Below are positions 1 to 7,616 of a DNA stretch of 64,000 bases, piece by piece (within the stretch, counting starts at the first letter, position 1; each line of letters begins with the position of its first letter). The notes beneath the pieces are model-generated. The model saw nothing but the letters and a program-made list of their open reading frames with translations, was not told the DNA's origin and did not search any database. Source of the DNA: Bradyrhizobium sp. SZCCT0153 (GTDB lineage: Bacteria; Pseudomonadota; Alphaproteobacteria; Rhizobiales; Xanthobacteraceae); the NCBI RefSeq assembly GCF_018129995.1, contig NZ_JAFCKS010000006.1:124001-188000 (forward strand). Reading direction: 5' to 3'. A program made the position numbers and the translations under genes.

Positions 1-423
1 CTGCCCGGCGTGCCGTTCCAGTCGTTGATGACGCCGATCACCGAAGACGAGGTGCCGATCGCCGGTGGCGTCGGCGAGGCCGGAATCGCCGACGGGCTCT
101 ACTCGGTCCATCTGCGCATGCTCGACGGCGTCGATGGTGGCCTGACCGGCGTGATGCTGCTCAACAAGGGCCGCATCCTCGGCGGCGATGCATCGTTCTA
201 CTATCTCGGCAGCTACACCGCCGCCAACGGTCGCTGGAAGGGCCAGATCCTCAACCAGGAGCACACGCCCGCCAAGGACGATCCGATCTTCGGCGGCCAC
301 GAGGTCGGCATCGGTTTTTCCGGCACCTATGACGCGGAGCAGGCGGTGCTGGAGGCAACGGCGCTCGCCGGCAAGCGCAGCCTGCGCCTCACCGCTGCGC
401 TCAAGCTGATGCACCGCGCCTGA
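1..423 (+). CDS. GrlR-like regulatory protein, C-terminal part (truncated by window edge)
   Basis: The reading frame is open from the first base, so the start lies outside the window. The visible 140 residues match domain 2 of the protein at 3543-4253: both read GLY-V, then GRILGGDA-FYYLG-Y, NGRWKG, LNQEHTPAK and end GKRSLRL-A-LKLM-RA. The fold is that of GrlR, the small beta-barrel negative regulator of type III secretion in enteric bacteria; free-living homologues have no established role. Because the segment before domain 2 (LPGVPFQ) aligns with the inter-domain linker of the paralogue (MPGGRFW), the whole protein is probably also a two-domain form. A ModA-like gene follows after 18 bases, so the two may be co-transcribed. 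Family assignment is good; function is unknown. Confidence 0.7.
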   Translation: MPGVPFQSLMTPITEDEVPIAGGVGEAGIADGLYSVHLRMLDGVDGGLTGVMLLNKGRILGGDASFYYLGSYTAANGRWKGQILNQEHTPAKDDPIFGGHEVGIGFSGTYDAEQAVLEATALAGKRSLRLTAALKLMHRA

Positions 424-441
424 TCGCGACAGGGATTGCTC

Positions 442-1125
442 ATGGAAAATATCCGCATGCTCTCGACGCTCGGCCTGATGGGCGCGATGCGCAGCCTGTC
501 CTCCGCCTTCGAGGCCGCCAGCGGCATCCATGTCGACGCCGATTTCGCGCCGACCCTGGCGCTGCTCAAGCGCCTGCGCGACGGCGAGGCCGCCGATCTC
601 GTGATCCTCACGCGTGAGGGGCTCGACGAGATGATCGGCGAGGGCCGCGTGGTCGCGGGCGGCGCGGCAGATCTGGCGCGCTCCTTCGTCGGCATCGCGG
701 TGCGGGCAGGGCAGGCGCATCCGGACATCGCCACCGAAGCTGCGCTGCGCGAGACGCTGCTCGCGGCGCGGTCCGTCGCCTATTCGCGGCTCGGCGCGAG
801 CGGGGTCTACTTCGCCCAACTGATCGTGCGGATGGGGATCGCGGCGGAGATCAACGCCACGGCGACCATCGTCGAGCAGGGCTTTACCGCGGAGCGGCTC
901 GTCAGCGGCGAGGCCGAGCTGGCCGTCCAGCAGATCAGCGAGCTGAAGCAGGTTGGCGGCATCGAGGTGATCGGCCCGATCCCGCATGATCTGCAGACAC
1001 CGGCCGTGTTTTCGGCCGGCCGCATGGTGAGCGCGAAGCATGCCGGCGCTGCGGACCGGCTGCTGCGCTACCTGGCATCGCCGGAGGTCGTCCCGGTGCT
1101 GCGCCAATCGGGACTCGAGCCTTGA
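442..1125 (+). CDS. ModA-like substrate-binding protein lacking a signal peptide
   Basis: The 227-residue protein resembles periplasmic molybdate-binding ModA-type proteins: an early LLKRLRDGEAADLVILT segment, then SRLGASGVYFAQL, and a closing LLRYLASPEVVPVLRQSGLEP typical of the family C terminus. Unlike a real ModA it has no signal peptide; it begins MENIRMLSTLGLMGAMR directly at the mature domain. The ATG at 442 is preferred because AGGGA lies six bases upstream; a TTG at 436 is the alternative. No modB or modC follows, so it is not a standard transporter component. It may bind a small ligand in the cytoplasm; this is inference. It sits between two GrlR-like genes. Confidence 0.75.
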   Translation: MENIRMLSTLGLMGAMRSLSSAFEAASGIHVDADFAPTLALLKRLRDGEAADLVILTREGLDEMIGEGRVVAGGAADLARSFVGIAVRAGQAHPDIATEAALRETLLAARSVAYSRLGASGVYFAQLIVRMGIAAEINATATIVEQGFTAERLVSGEAELAVQQISELKQVGGIEVIGPIPHDLQTPAVFSAGRMVSAKHAGAADRLLRYLASPEVVPVLRQSGLEP

Positions 1126-1157
1126 ATTTTCCGGGGCGGCACCGCAACCTGACGTTC

Positions 1158-1976
1158 ATGCGGACTTTCCTCGTTGCCATCCTCCTCACGCTTGCGGCGC
1201 CGTTTTCGGCGCATGCGCAATCCGCCGATCTCGTCCTGTGCGACCGGGTCGCCGCCGATCCCGGCGATCCCGACAAACCGGCCGATGTGAGAGGCGTGAC
1301 GGAGATCGCGGCGTCCGACGTCGCGACCGCCATCAAATTCTGCAAGCAGGCCGCGCCGTCATCGCGCCGCGCGATGTTCGCGCTTGGCCGCGCCTATGCG
1401 GCCAATCGGCAAACGGCGGACGCGATGGCCGCCTGGCGCAAGGCCGCAGACAAGGGATCGAGCGCCGCGATGGTCGAACTCGGCGTCGCCTACGGCACCG
1501 GCACGGGTGTCGCCAAGGACGAAGCGCAGGCGCGCAAGTTATTCGAGAAGGCGGCGCAGGCGGGCAATCCCCGCGGCATCAGCAATCTCGCCGCACTCGG
1601 CAGTACCGGCGGCGCGCCCGCCGATCCCGCGCAGGCGCGCGCACTGCTCGGCAAGGCCGCCGAGACCAACGCCGAAGCGCAGTACCAGCTCGGCCTGATG
1701 CTGTCCGAAGGAGCGGGCGGTGCGAAGGACGACGTCGCTGCGCGCGCGTTGTTCGAGAAGGCGGCGGCGCAGAACCATCCCGGCGCGCTGGAGCGGATGG
1801 GCGCCTTCGCCCAGGACGGCCGCGGCGGGCCAAAGGACAAGGATGCCGCGAAAGCCTATTACGAGCGCGCAGCTGCCCTCGGCGACGACGATGCGAAGAA
1901 GGCGCTGGAGCGGCTGCGCTGTCCCTATGCGATCAAGGACAAGCAGGGCAAGCTCGTCACGACGCTGTGCTTCTAA
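1158..1976 (+). CDS. Secreted Sel1-repeat protein
   Basis: The ATG at 1158 gives a clean signal peptide, MRTFLVAILLTLAAPFSAHA, followed by QSADLVLC; upstream in-frame codons would spoil it. The 272-residue protein then carries several Sel1-like (SLR) helix pairs, visible as A-ALGRAYAA--, AMVELGVAYGTGTGV, ARKLFEKAAQAG, AQYQLGLMLSEGAGG and ALERMGAFAQDGRGG. Sel1 repeats mediate protein-protein contacts, and secreted alphaproteobacterial members often act in envelope or signalling scaffolds. Four cysteines (two near each end of the mature protein) could form disulfides in the periplasm. It starts 32 bases after the ModA-like gene, on the same strand. Partner unknown. Confidence 0.8.
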   Translation: MRTFLVAILLTLAAPFSAHAQSADLVLCDRVAADPGDPDKPADVRGVTEIAASDVATAIKFCKQAAPSSRRAMFALGRAYAANRQTADAMAAWRKAADKGSSAAMVELGVAYGTGTGVAKDEAQARKLFEKAAQAGNPRGISNLAALGSTGGAPADPAQARALLGKAAETNAEAQYQLGLMLSEGAGGAKDDVAARALFEKAAAQNHPGALERMGAFAQDGRGGPKDKDAAKAYYERAAALGDDDAKKALERLRCPYAIKDKQGKLVTTLCF

Positions 1977-1985
1977 AGCGCGGCG

Positions 1986-2019
1986 AGAAAAACCGCTGCA
2001 CGCTTTTCCGGGTCGTGCT
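1986..2019. repeat. Short dispersed repeat, partial copy
   Basis: The segment contains AACCGCTGCACGCTTTTCCG followed by GGTCGTGCT. A related stretch lies at 37227-37274 (GCGCACTTTTCCGGATCGTG). It resembles a short palindromic element common between genes in Bradyrhizobium. Here it falls between two convergent genes. Confidence 0.4.
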
Positions 2020-2024
2020 CTCGC

Positions 2025-2483
2025 TCACTTCATGTAGTAGGCGAGATTGTTGCGGGCGTCGCGATAGGTGGTCTCGAGGAAATCAGGATATTCCGCGGCA
2101 GCCCGCGCGACCGCGCGGACGACGCACTCCCAGAAATCGCCGTCCCATTTGAATTGCGCCTCGGCTGCGCCCTCGAAATTGACGGCGGTGATGATGGCCT
2201 GCCTGATCGCATCGTCGCTGGCTCGCGGATGGGCGCGTTTCACATAACCGAACATCGGGCCCTCATGGGCGTGGTCGCGAGCGTAGCGATAGTTTTCGCT
2301 GATCTGCTGCGGCGAGAGGGTACGATTGATGCGGACCTCTTCGTCGGTCGGCCGACCCTCGATCGAGTCGAGACGATAGCGCCAGCGCCAGAGCTCGAAC
2401 GCGGCATCGAGCAGCGGCTGCTTCGCCGCGCTGGCGATCAAGGCCGCGATCTGCGCCTCGGCTGATGGTTCGAACCGTTCCAT
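2025..2483 (-). CDS. Hypothetical protein, 152 residues
   Basis: The ATG at 2483 gives a soluble, acidic-basic mixed protein with MERFEPSAEAQIAALIA at its start and YRDARNNLAYYMK at its end. It has no signal peptide, membrane segment or recognisable catalytic motif. Two tryptophan-rich stretches (ELWRWRY, WDGDFWECVV) suggest a compact helical domain. It is divergently oriented from the cytochrome gene that starts at 2614, leaving a 130-base shared upstream region. An upstream extension is open to 2732 but would overlap that divergent gene, so the shorter start is preferred. I do not recognise the family. Confidence 0.6.
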   Translation of the reverse strand: MERFEPSAEAQIAALIASAAKQPLLDAAFELWRWRYRLDSIEGRPTDEEVRINRTLSPQQISENYRYARDHAHEGPMFGYVKRAHPRASDDAIRQAIITAVNFEGAAEAQFKWDGDFWECVVRAVARAAAEYPDFLETTYRDARNNLAYYMK

Positions 2484-2613
2484 GCCGCTTCGTCGCGCGC
2501 CTTTACCCGCGGGTTCGAAGCCGGCCTTGATCGAGCGCAAGGCCGCAGGCCGCCGCGTCGTCCTACACTTTTGCCTCACAGGAACTTGGGCCGCACGGGA
2601 ATGGAGATCTGCG

Positions 2614-3081
2614 ATGAAGCTTCGGGGTTGGATGCTGGCGCTGGCCGGCCTGGGAGCGGCGACCGCCGTGGCTGCGCAGGACCTCAGATCGCCGTCCGCG
2701 GACCAGTACGTGCCCCGGCTCGGCGACATCATGAGCGCCGCGCAGACACGCCATCAGAAGCTTTGGCTGGCCGGCAAGGCGCAGAACTGGGAGCTTTCCG
2801 CCTACGAGCTGCACCAGCTGAGGGCGAACCTGGTCGAGGCCGCAGTGCTCTATTCGGGCATTCCCGTCAGCAACGTCACGACGCTGGAGCCGTCGCTGCA
2901 ATCGCTGTCGGACGCGATCGCGGCGAAGGACGGGCGCAAATTCGCAAAGGCCCTGGGCGGGCTGACCGAAGGCTGCAATGCCTGCCACCGTTCGATGGGA
3001 CGAAGCTTCGTCGTCATGAAGGTTCCCTCCGATCCGCAGCCGTTCGCCAACCAGCAGTTCGCGCCGCAAGCCAAGCCGTGA
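2614..3081 (+). CDS. Periplasmic c-type cytochrome, single haem
   Basis: The protein (155 residues) begins MKLRGWMLALAGLGAATAVAAQ, a signal peptide, after a GGAG Shine-Dalgarno seven bases upstream. A single haem-attachment site, CNACH, lies near residue 125 in the context LTEGCNACHRSMGRSF. The long helical region before a C-terminal CxxCH resembles class II (cytochrome c'/c556-like) arrangement, but the usual CxxCH position at the very end is shifted by a 30-residue tail. It probably carries electrons in the periplasm; no redox partner is encoded next to it. Divergent neighbour at 2025-2483 is unrelated. Confidence 0.75.
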   Translation: MKLRGWMLALAGLGAATAVAAQDLRSPSADQYVPRLGDIMSAAQTRHQKLWLAGKAQNWELSAYELHQLRANLVEAAVLYSGIPVSNVTTLEPSLQSLSDAIAAKDGRKFAKALGGLTEGCNACHRSMGRSFVVMKVPSDPQPFANQQFAPQAKP

Positions 3082-3139
3082 AGGAACGGACCTTGTGCGA
3101 AGAGGGTTGATCCCGAAAGGCACGACGGAAGGCGCCACC

Positions 3140-3289
3140 ATGATACGCAAGCTCGCATCCGGCGAATATCGCCTCTATTCGCGCAAGGTGAATCCCAAGA
3201 CCGGCAAGCGCCGCAACCTCGGCACGTTCAGGAGCCGCGCGGCGGCTGAGAAGCACGAACGCGAGGTGCAGTATTTCAAGCGCCACTAG
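3140..3289 (+). CDS. Small conserved basic protein, 49 residues
   Basis: The ATG at 3140 follows GGAAGG eight bases upstream. The product is short and basic: MIRKLASGEYRLYSRK, then NPKTGKRRNLGTF, then RAAAEKHEREVQYFKRH. The pattern of a Y-R-Y-S-R strand, a K-T-G-K-R-R-N-L-G turn and a terminal helix resembles small AP2-like or integrase-arm DNA-binding folds and is common in Rhizobiales. A nucleic-acid role is inference. It lies 58 bases after the cytochrome gene and directly before a dispersed repeat. Confidence 0.7.
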   Translation: MIRKLASGEYRLYSRKVNPKTGKRRNLGTFRSRAAAEKHEREVQYFKRH

Positions 3290-3308
3290 CCCAGCGATGA
3301 GCGCCGGA

Positions 3309-3440
3309 CCGGACAAACAAAAAAACTGGAAAACAACCCCATGCACAGTAGCCAAGGTGCTGAAACGAACAAATAGTTCTGATTTGGCGAAATGTATTTG
3401 ACCCGTCGGGCAAAACAGGGGCATGATGTCATCATGGCAC
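3309..3440. repeat. Dispersed Bradyrhizobium-type repeat, copy 1
   Basis: Two conserved ends bracket a variable centre. The left end has AAAACAACCCCATGCACAGT (3341-3360 region) and the right end has GACCCGTCGGGCAAAACAGG (about 3400-3420) followed by GGCATGATG. A second copy lies at 46742-46923 with the same ends but a centre about 50 bases longer. On the minus strand both copies encode a short MPLFCPTGQ peptide, which I take as a by-product of the repeat rather than a gene. Confidence 0.75.
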
Positions 3441-3542
3441 GATGGGCTCCGCGAGCGGCCCTGCGCGGAAAAGCCGGATGGCCTCAGCGCGGCGGCGGTG
3501 CTAGGTAGCCTCGATTCCTTTTGATTTTGCGGGTCTATTGCG

Positions 3543-4253
3543 TTGCTGGACGGGCTCTACAAGGTTGAATACGGCATCCACGATGCCTTCGGACGCAGCA
3601 TCATGTGCCTGCATGACGGCAAGATGCTGGGCGGCAATTCGGCGTTCGCCCATCTTGGAACGTATCAGGAGCGCGACGACGGCGAGATCGTCGCCGAGGT
3701 CATCACCGAACGGCATAACGAGGATCCCAATTACAAGCCGCTGATGGGGGCCGATGTCGCTTCGATCGGCGCGCGCGGCCGGCTGATCGGCAACCAGATC
3801 CGTCTGGAGGGCAGCGCGGACACGATGCCGGGCGGTCGTTTCTGGGCCAATCTCACCCGGCTCGACGATGATGGAGCGCTGCCGCCACGCGGCACGATCG
3901 GAGAGGGCGGCATCGTCAACGGTCTCTACGGAGTCAGCCTGCGCGCGCTCGACGGCGTCGAGGCCGGGCTCTCCGGCGTCATGCTGCTGATGGATGGCCG
4001 CATCCTCGGGGGCGATGCGTTCTTCTACTATCTCGGCGCCTACTCGTCGGCGAATGGCCGCTGGAAGGGCGAGATGCTGAACCAGGAGCACACGCCGGCG
4101 AAGGGTGAAAATCCCGTGTTCGGCGGCTACGAGGTCGGGATCGGCTTCTCCGGCACCTGCACAGCGGATAGCGGCGAGCTCGAAGGCATCGCGCTCGCCG
4201 GCAAGCGCAGCCTGCGCCTTGCGGCCTCGCTCAAGCTGATGCGTCGGGCGTGA
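3543..4253 (+). CDS. Two-domain GrlR-like regulatory protein
   Basis: This 236-residue protein contains two GrlR-like domains. Domain 1 (residues 1-105) reads LDGLYKVEYG, GKMLGGNSAFAHLGTY, TERHNEDP. Domain 2 (about 125-236) reads VNGLYGV, GRILGGDAFFYYLGAY, LNQEHTPAK, IGFSGT. Each has the GLY-V...GG--xF-xLG-Y signature of the GrlR beta-barrel. No ATG is available before residue 22; the best start is TTG at 3543, since a stop codon lies 21 bases upstream and MLDGLY is the expected domain start. No strong Shine-Dalgarno is visible. GrlR binds the activator GrlA in enteric pathogens; no GrlA is visible here. Copies at 1-423 and 63414-63839 are paralogues. Confidence 0.75.
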   Translation: MLDGLYKVEYGIHDAFGRSIMCLHDGKMLGGNSAFAHLGTYQERDDGEIVAEVITERHNEDPNYKPLMGADVASIGARGRLIGNQIRLEGSADTMPGGRFWANLTRLDDDGALPPRGTIGEGGIVNGLYGVSLRALDGVEAGLSGVMLLMDGRILGGDAFFYYLGAYSSANGRWKGEMLNQEHTPAKGENPVFGGYEVGIGFSGTCTADSGELEGIALAGKRSLRLAASLKLMRRA

Positions 4254-4306
4254 ACGTCAATTCGTTCGATCATGCCTGACGACGTCGGCGCATCGGAGAC
4301 AGCAAG

Positions 4307-5194
4307 TCATATCCGCAGAGCGGAAAGCCGGGCCACGAGGAATTCGATGGCAGCGCGGACTCGCCGAGGCATCGCACCGGCTCCCCGCTTGGGCCAGACA
4401 ATCTGGAGCGGGATGGGCGGCGGCTCGTGGCCGACAAGGATTTGCTCGACGATCCCCTGATCGATGAGCCTGCGGACCTGCCAGAGCGGAGCGAGCCCGA
4501 TACCAAAGCCGGACGCGACGGTCGCATTGCGTGCCGCGGCACTCTCTGACCGGAAGCGACCATGCACTTCGATACGCTTATTGTTGCCCCCGAATGCCCA
4601 TCTGTCGTCATCGCTCGCTCGCAACACGCATTCATGACGGGATAATTCCTGCGGATGCTCGGGACGACCATGGGCGGCGAGATAGGCCGGCGAAGCGAAC
4701 ACTGCCCAGCTTAGTCCACCGATCCGGCGAGTCCGCAAATTCGAGTCCGGCAGGTTGCCGATGCGAATGGCAAAATCGAGCTTCTCGGCGACGAGATCGA
4801 CATGCTCATCGGACAGGACGAGCTCAAGGTTGATTTCCGGATTCCGCGCCAGGAATTGGCTCAGGATGGGAGTGACGTATTCGGGGCCGAAAAGGCTCGA
4901 AGTCCCGATGCGGATGGCGCCGGCAAGCCGCCGGTCGCTGGCGAGCAGATCCTCGCGGGCGGCGTCGATGGTCGTGAGGGCGATGCGGATGCGGCCGGCG
5001 AATTCGAGGCCTGCAGGTGTGGGGTGCAGGCGGCGCGTCGTCCGCGATACGAGCTGCACGCCAAGATCGTCCTCGAGCCGCGCAAGCGAACGGCTCACCG
5101 ACTGTAGCGATCTGCCGAGACGCGTTGCCGCGAACGTCAGGCTACCCTCGTCAATCACGGCCAGAAACGTCGCAAAATCCGCAAGCGAGGTCAG
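4307..5194 (-). CDS. LysR-family transcriptional regulator (probable CTG start)
   Basis: The 295-residue protein has the LysR winged helix at its N terminus (FLAVIDEGSLTFAATRLGRS, then VSRSLARLEDDLGVQLVSRT) and a periplasmic-binding-like effector domain (residues 90-290, for example IRIGTSSLFGPEYV and GFGIGLAPLWQVRRLI). No ATG, GTG or TTG exists at the expected position. The CTG at 5194 is preceded five bases upstream by CGGGAGAG, a good Shine-Dalgarno, and is the most likely start; extension to an in-frame ATG would overlap the divergent gene at 5297. LysR proteins usually control the adjacent divergent gene, here the HbpS/GlcG-like protein. Confidence 0.8.
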   Translation of the reverse strand: MTSLADFATFLAVIDEGSLTFAATRLGRSLQSVSRSLARLEDDLGVQLVSRTTRRLHPTPAGLEFAGRIRIALTTIDAAREDLLASDRRLAGAIRIGTSSLFGPEYVTPILSQFLARNPEINLELVLSDEHVDLVAEKLDFAIRIGNLPDSNLRTRRIGGLSWAVFASPAYLAAHGRPEHPQELSRHECVLRASDDDRWAFGGNNKRIEVHGRFRSESAAARNATVASGFGIGLAPLWQVRRLIDQGIVEQILVGHEPPPIPLQIVWPKRGAGAMPRRVRAAIEFLVARLSALRI

Positions 5195-5296
5195 CGTTAC
5201 TCTCCCGATAAGTGAGATAATATGTCTGTGCGGCCGGCTATTATCATCAGAAGTGTGATGTGTTGTGAATGGGCTCCCAATGACCTGGAGCTTCCC

Positions 5297-5758
5297 ATGA
5301 CAAAACCAGATGCCTGCGCGGCAAAAGCCCCCCTGGCGGCCCTGACGCCTCTCTATGGTGTCCCGATCACTCTTGATGAGGCGACGCTCGTGGCCGATGC
5401 GGCGCGGGCCGAAGCGCAACGTCATGGCTGGCCCATGGTGGTCGTCATTACCGACAGCGGCGGCCATCTCGTTCTGTTGTACCGTCTCGATCAGGCGCAG
5501 CACGGCAGCGTGCTTGTTGCGCAGCAGAAGGCGAAGACAGCCGTCGATTTCAGGCGGCCGACGGGGGCGTTCGAATCCGCGTTGGCGGACGGCGGCCTTC
5601 ACTTGCGGCTGCTGGGCATGACCAACCTGACGCCTCTGGAGGGCGGCCTTCCGATCCTGCGAGACGGCAGGGTGATCGGGGGGATCGGCGTATCGGGTAT
5701 GCAGTCAACCCAGGATGCGCAGGTTGCCGCGGCAGGTCTTGCGGCCTTCGGTGCCTGA
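5297..5758 (+). CDS. HbpS/GlcG-family protein (haem- or cofactor-binding)
   Basis: The 153-residue product shows the family pattern: TLDEATLVADAARAEAQRHG, VVVITDSGGHLVLLYRLD, AQQKAKTAVDFRRPTG, and GGLPILRDGRVIGGIGVSGM near the end. Members (PF03928) form octamers; HbpS binds haem and others are linked to glycolate or diol metabolism. The ATG at 5297 has GGAG six bases upstream and is preferred to an ATG at 5222. It is divergent from the LysR gene and is its likely target; the 100-base gap would hold the shared control region. The substrate cannot be told from sequence. Confidence 0.8.
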   Translation: MTKPDACAAKAPLAALTPLYGVPITLDEATLVADAARAEAQRHGWPMVVVITDSGGHLVLLYRLDQAQHGSVLVAQQKAKTAVDFRRPTGAFESALADGGLHLRLLGMTNLTPLEGGLPILRDGRVIGGIGVSGMQSTQDAQVAAAGLAAFGA

Positions 5759-5924
5759 CGCCTCCAAAGGGCGTATGAGCCACTGCCCCATAGCCATTAA
5801 GTCTCGGGGCGGATTGCGGGAATTTGGCGGCTGGCGAGGGCGGAATCCGGGTCCAGCCGGGCTTCCCCTGGCGGCCCGCATGGCCTAAGACGCTGCAACG
5901 CAAAAATCCCCCCAAAAAGACCCC

Positions 5925-7547
5925 ATGATCCGCCTCGACAACGTCAGCAAGCAAGCCGGCCACCAGATCCTGTTCATCGAAGCCTCGGCCGCCCTCAACA
6001 AGGGCGAGAAGATCGGCCTCGTAGGCCCGAACGGGGCCGGCAAGACCACGCTATTCCGGATGATCGCCGGTGAGGAACTGCCCGACGAAGGGCAGGTCTC
6101 GACCGATCGCGGCATCACCATCGGCTATTTCAGCCAGGATGTCGGCGAGATGAGTGGCCGCAGCGCGGTCGCCGAGGTCATGGACGGGGCGGGTCCGGTC
6201 AGCGAGGTCGCAAGCGAGCTGCGCGAGCTCGAAGCCGCGATGGCCGATCCTGACAAGGCCGACCAGATGGACGAGATCATCGCTCGCTACGGAGAGGTGC
6301 AGCACCGTTTCGAGGAGCTCGACGGCTACGCGCTCGATGGCCGGGCGCGCGAGGCGCTCAACGGTCTCGGCTTCAGCCAGGAGATGATGGAGGGCGACGT
6401 CGGCAAGCTCTCCGGCGGCTGGAAGATGCGCGTGGCGCTGGCCCGCATCCTCCTGATGCGGCCCGACGTCATGCTGCTCGACGAGCCGAGCAACCATCTC
6501 GATATCGAGAGCCTGATCTGGCTGGAAAAATTCCTGCACGATTACGAAGGCACGCTCTTGATGACCTCGCACGACCGCGAGTTCATCAACCGCGTGATCT
6601 CGAAAGTGATCGAGATCGATAGCGGCTCGCTCACCACCTACACCGGCGATTACGAGTTCTACGAGCAGCAGCGCGCGCAGAACGAGAAGCAACAGCAGGC
6701 CCAGTTCGAGCGCCAGCAGGCGATGCTCGCCAAGGAGATCAAGTTCATCGAGCGCTTCAAGGCGCGCGCCTCGCACGCGGCCCAGGTGCAGAGCCGGGTC
6801 AAGAAGCTCGACAAGATCGAGCGGGTCGAGCCGCCGCGCCGCCGCCAGACGGTGGCCTTCGACTTCCCGCCGGCGCCGCGCTCCGGCGAGGACGTCGTCG
6901 CGCTCAAGAACGTCTACAAGGGTTACGGCAGCAAGCGCATCTATGACGGTCTCGATTTCATGATCCGCCGCAGGGAGCGCTGGGCGGTGATGGGCGTCAA
7001 CGGCGCCGGCAAGTCGACGCTGCTCAAGCTCATCGCCGGTGCGAGCGAGCCGGACGAGGGCACGGTCGCAGTCGGCGGCAGTGTGAAGATGGGCTATTTC
7101 GCCCAGCATGCGATGGACCTGCTCGACGGCGAGCAGACGGTGTTTCAATCACTCGAATACGCGTTTCCGACCGCGGGGCAGGGGAGCTTGCGCGCGCTCG
7201 CCGGCTGCTTCGGCTTCTCCGGCGACGATGTCGAGAAGCGCTGCCGCGTGCTCTCGGGCGGCGAGAAGGCGCGACTTGTGATGGCCAAGATGCTGTTCGA
7301 TCCGCCGAACTTCCTGGTGCTGGACGAGCCGACCAACCATCTCGACCTCGCCACCAAGGAGATGCTGATCACGGCGCTGTCGGATTTCGAGGGCACCATG
7401 CTGTTCGTCTCGCATGACCGGCATTTTCTTGCGACGCTTTCGAACCGGGTGCTGGAGTTGACGCCGGAGGGCATCCACCAGTTCGGCGGCGGCTACACCG
7501 AATACGTCGCGCGGACCGGACAAGAGGCGCCGGGGTTGCGGAGCTAG
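5925..7547 (+). CDS. ABC-F family ATPase (translation factor type)
   Basis: This 540-residue protein has two ABC ATPase domains and no membrane segment. Domain 1 has Walker A GPNGAGKTT (about residue 35), signature LSGGWKMR and Walker B LLDEPSNHLD. Domain 2 has GVNGAGKST, LSGGEKARL and LVLDEPTNHLD. The charged linker between them (EQQRAQNEKQQQAQFERQQ then FIERFKARASHAAQVQSR) corresponds to the P-site tRNA interaction region that defines ABC-F proteins. These act on the ribosome to relieve stalling or protect against antibiotics; this sequence is closest to the YbiT/Uup-like housekeeping type. It stands alone, 69 bases before the next gene. Confidence 0.92.
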   Translation: MIRLDNVSKQAGHQILFIEASAALNKGEKIGLVGPNGAGKTTLFRMIAGEELPDEGQVSTDRGITIGYFSQDVGEMSGRSAVAEVMDGAGPVSEVASELRELEAAMADPDKADQMDEIIARYGEVQHRFEELDGYALDGRAREALNGLGFSQEMMEGDVGKLSGGWKMRVALARILLMRPDVMLLDEPSNHLDIESLIWLEKFLHDYEGTLLMTSHDREFINRVISKVIEIDSGSLTTYTGDYEFYEQQRAQNEKQQQAQFERQQAMLAKEIKFIERFKARASHAAQVQSRVKKLDKIERVEPPRRRQTVAFDFPPAPRSGEDVVALKNVYKGYGSKRIYDGLDFMIRRRERWAVMGVNGAGKSTLLKLIAGASEPDEGTVAVGGSVKMGYFAQHAMDLLDGEQTVFQSLEYAFPTAGQGSLRALAGCFGFSGDDVEKRCRVLSGGEKARLVMAKMLFDPPNFLVLDEPTNHLDLATKEMLITALSDFEGTMLFVSHDRHFLATLSNRVLELTPEGIHQFGGGYTEYVARTGQEAPGLRS

Positions 7548-7616
7548 CGTTTCGCGGCGTGCCTTGACGCGCTGACGCCACCCGTTACGCTCCTTCAAAA
7601 AGGGAGCGAAACAACC

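Noticed and set aside
3014..3424. Minus-strand frame beginning MPLFCPTGQ, also seen at 46800-46991
   Set aside because: It is encoded by the dispersed repeat in both copies and then runs antisense over real genes or unrelated sequence, so it is a by-product of the repeat.
6051..7148. Minus-strand frame of 365 codons opposite the ABC-F gene
   Set aside because: Leucine-, histidine- and arginine-rich shadow translation without any domain; the ABC-F frame is certain.
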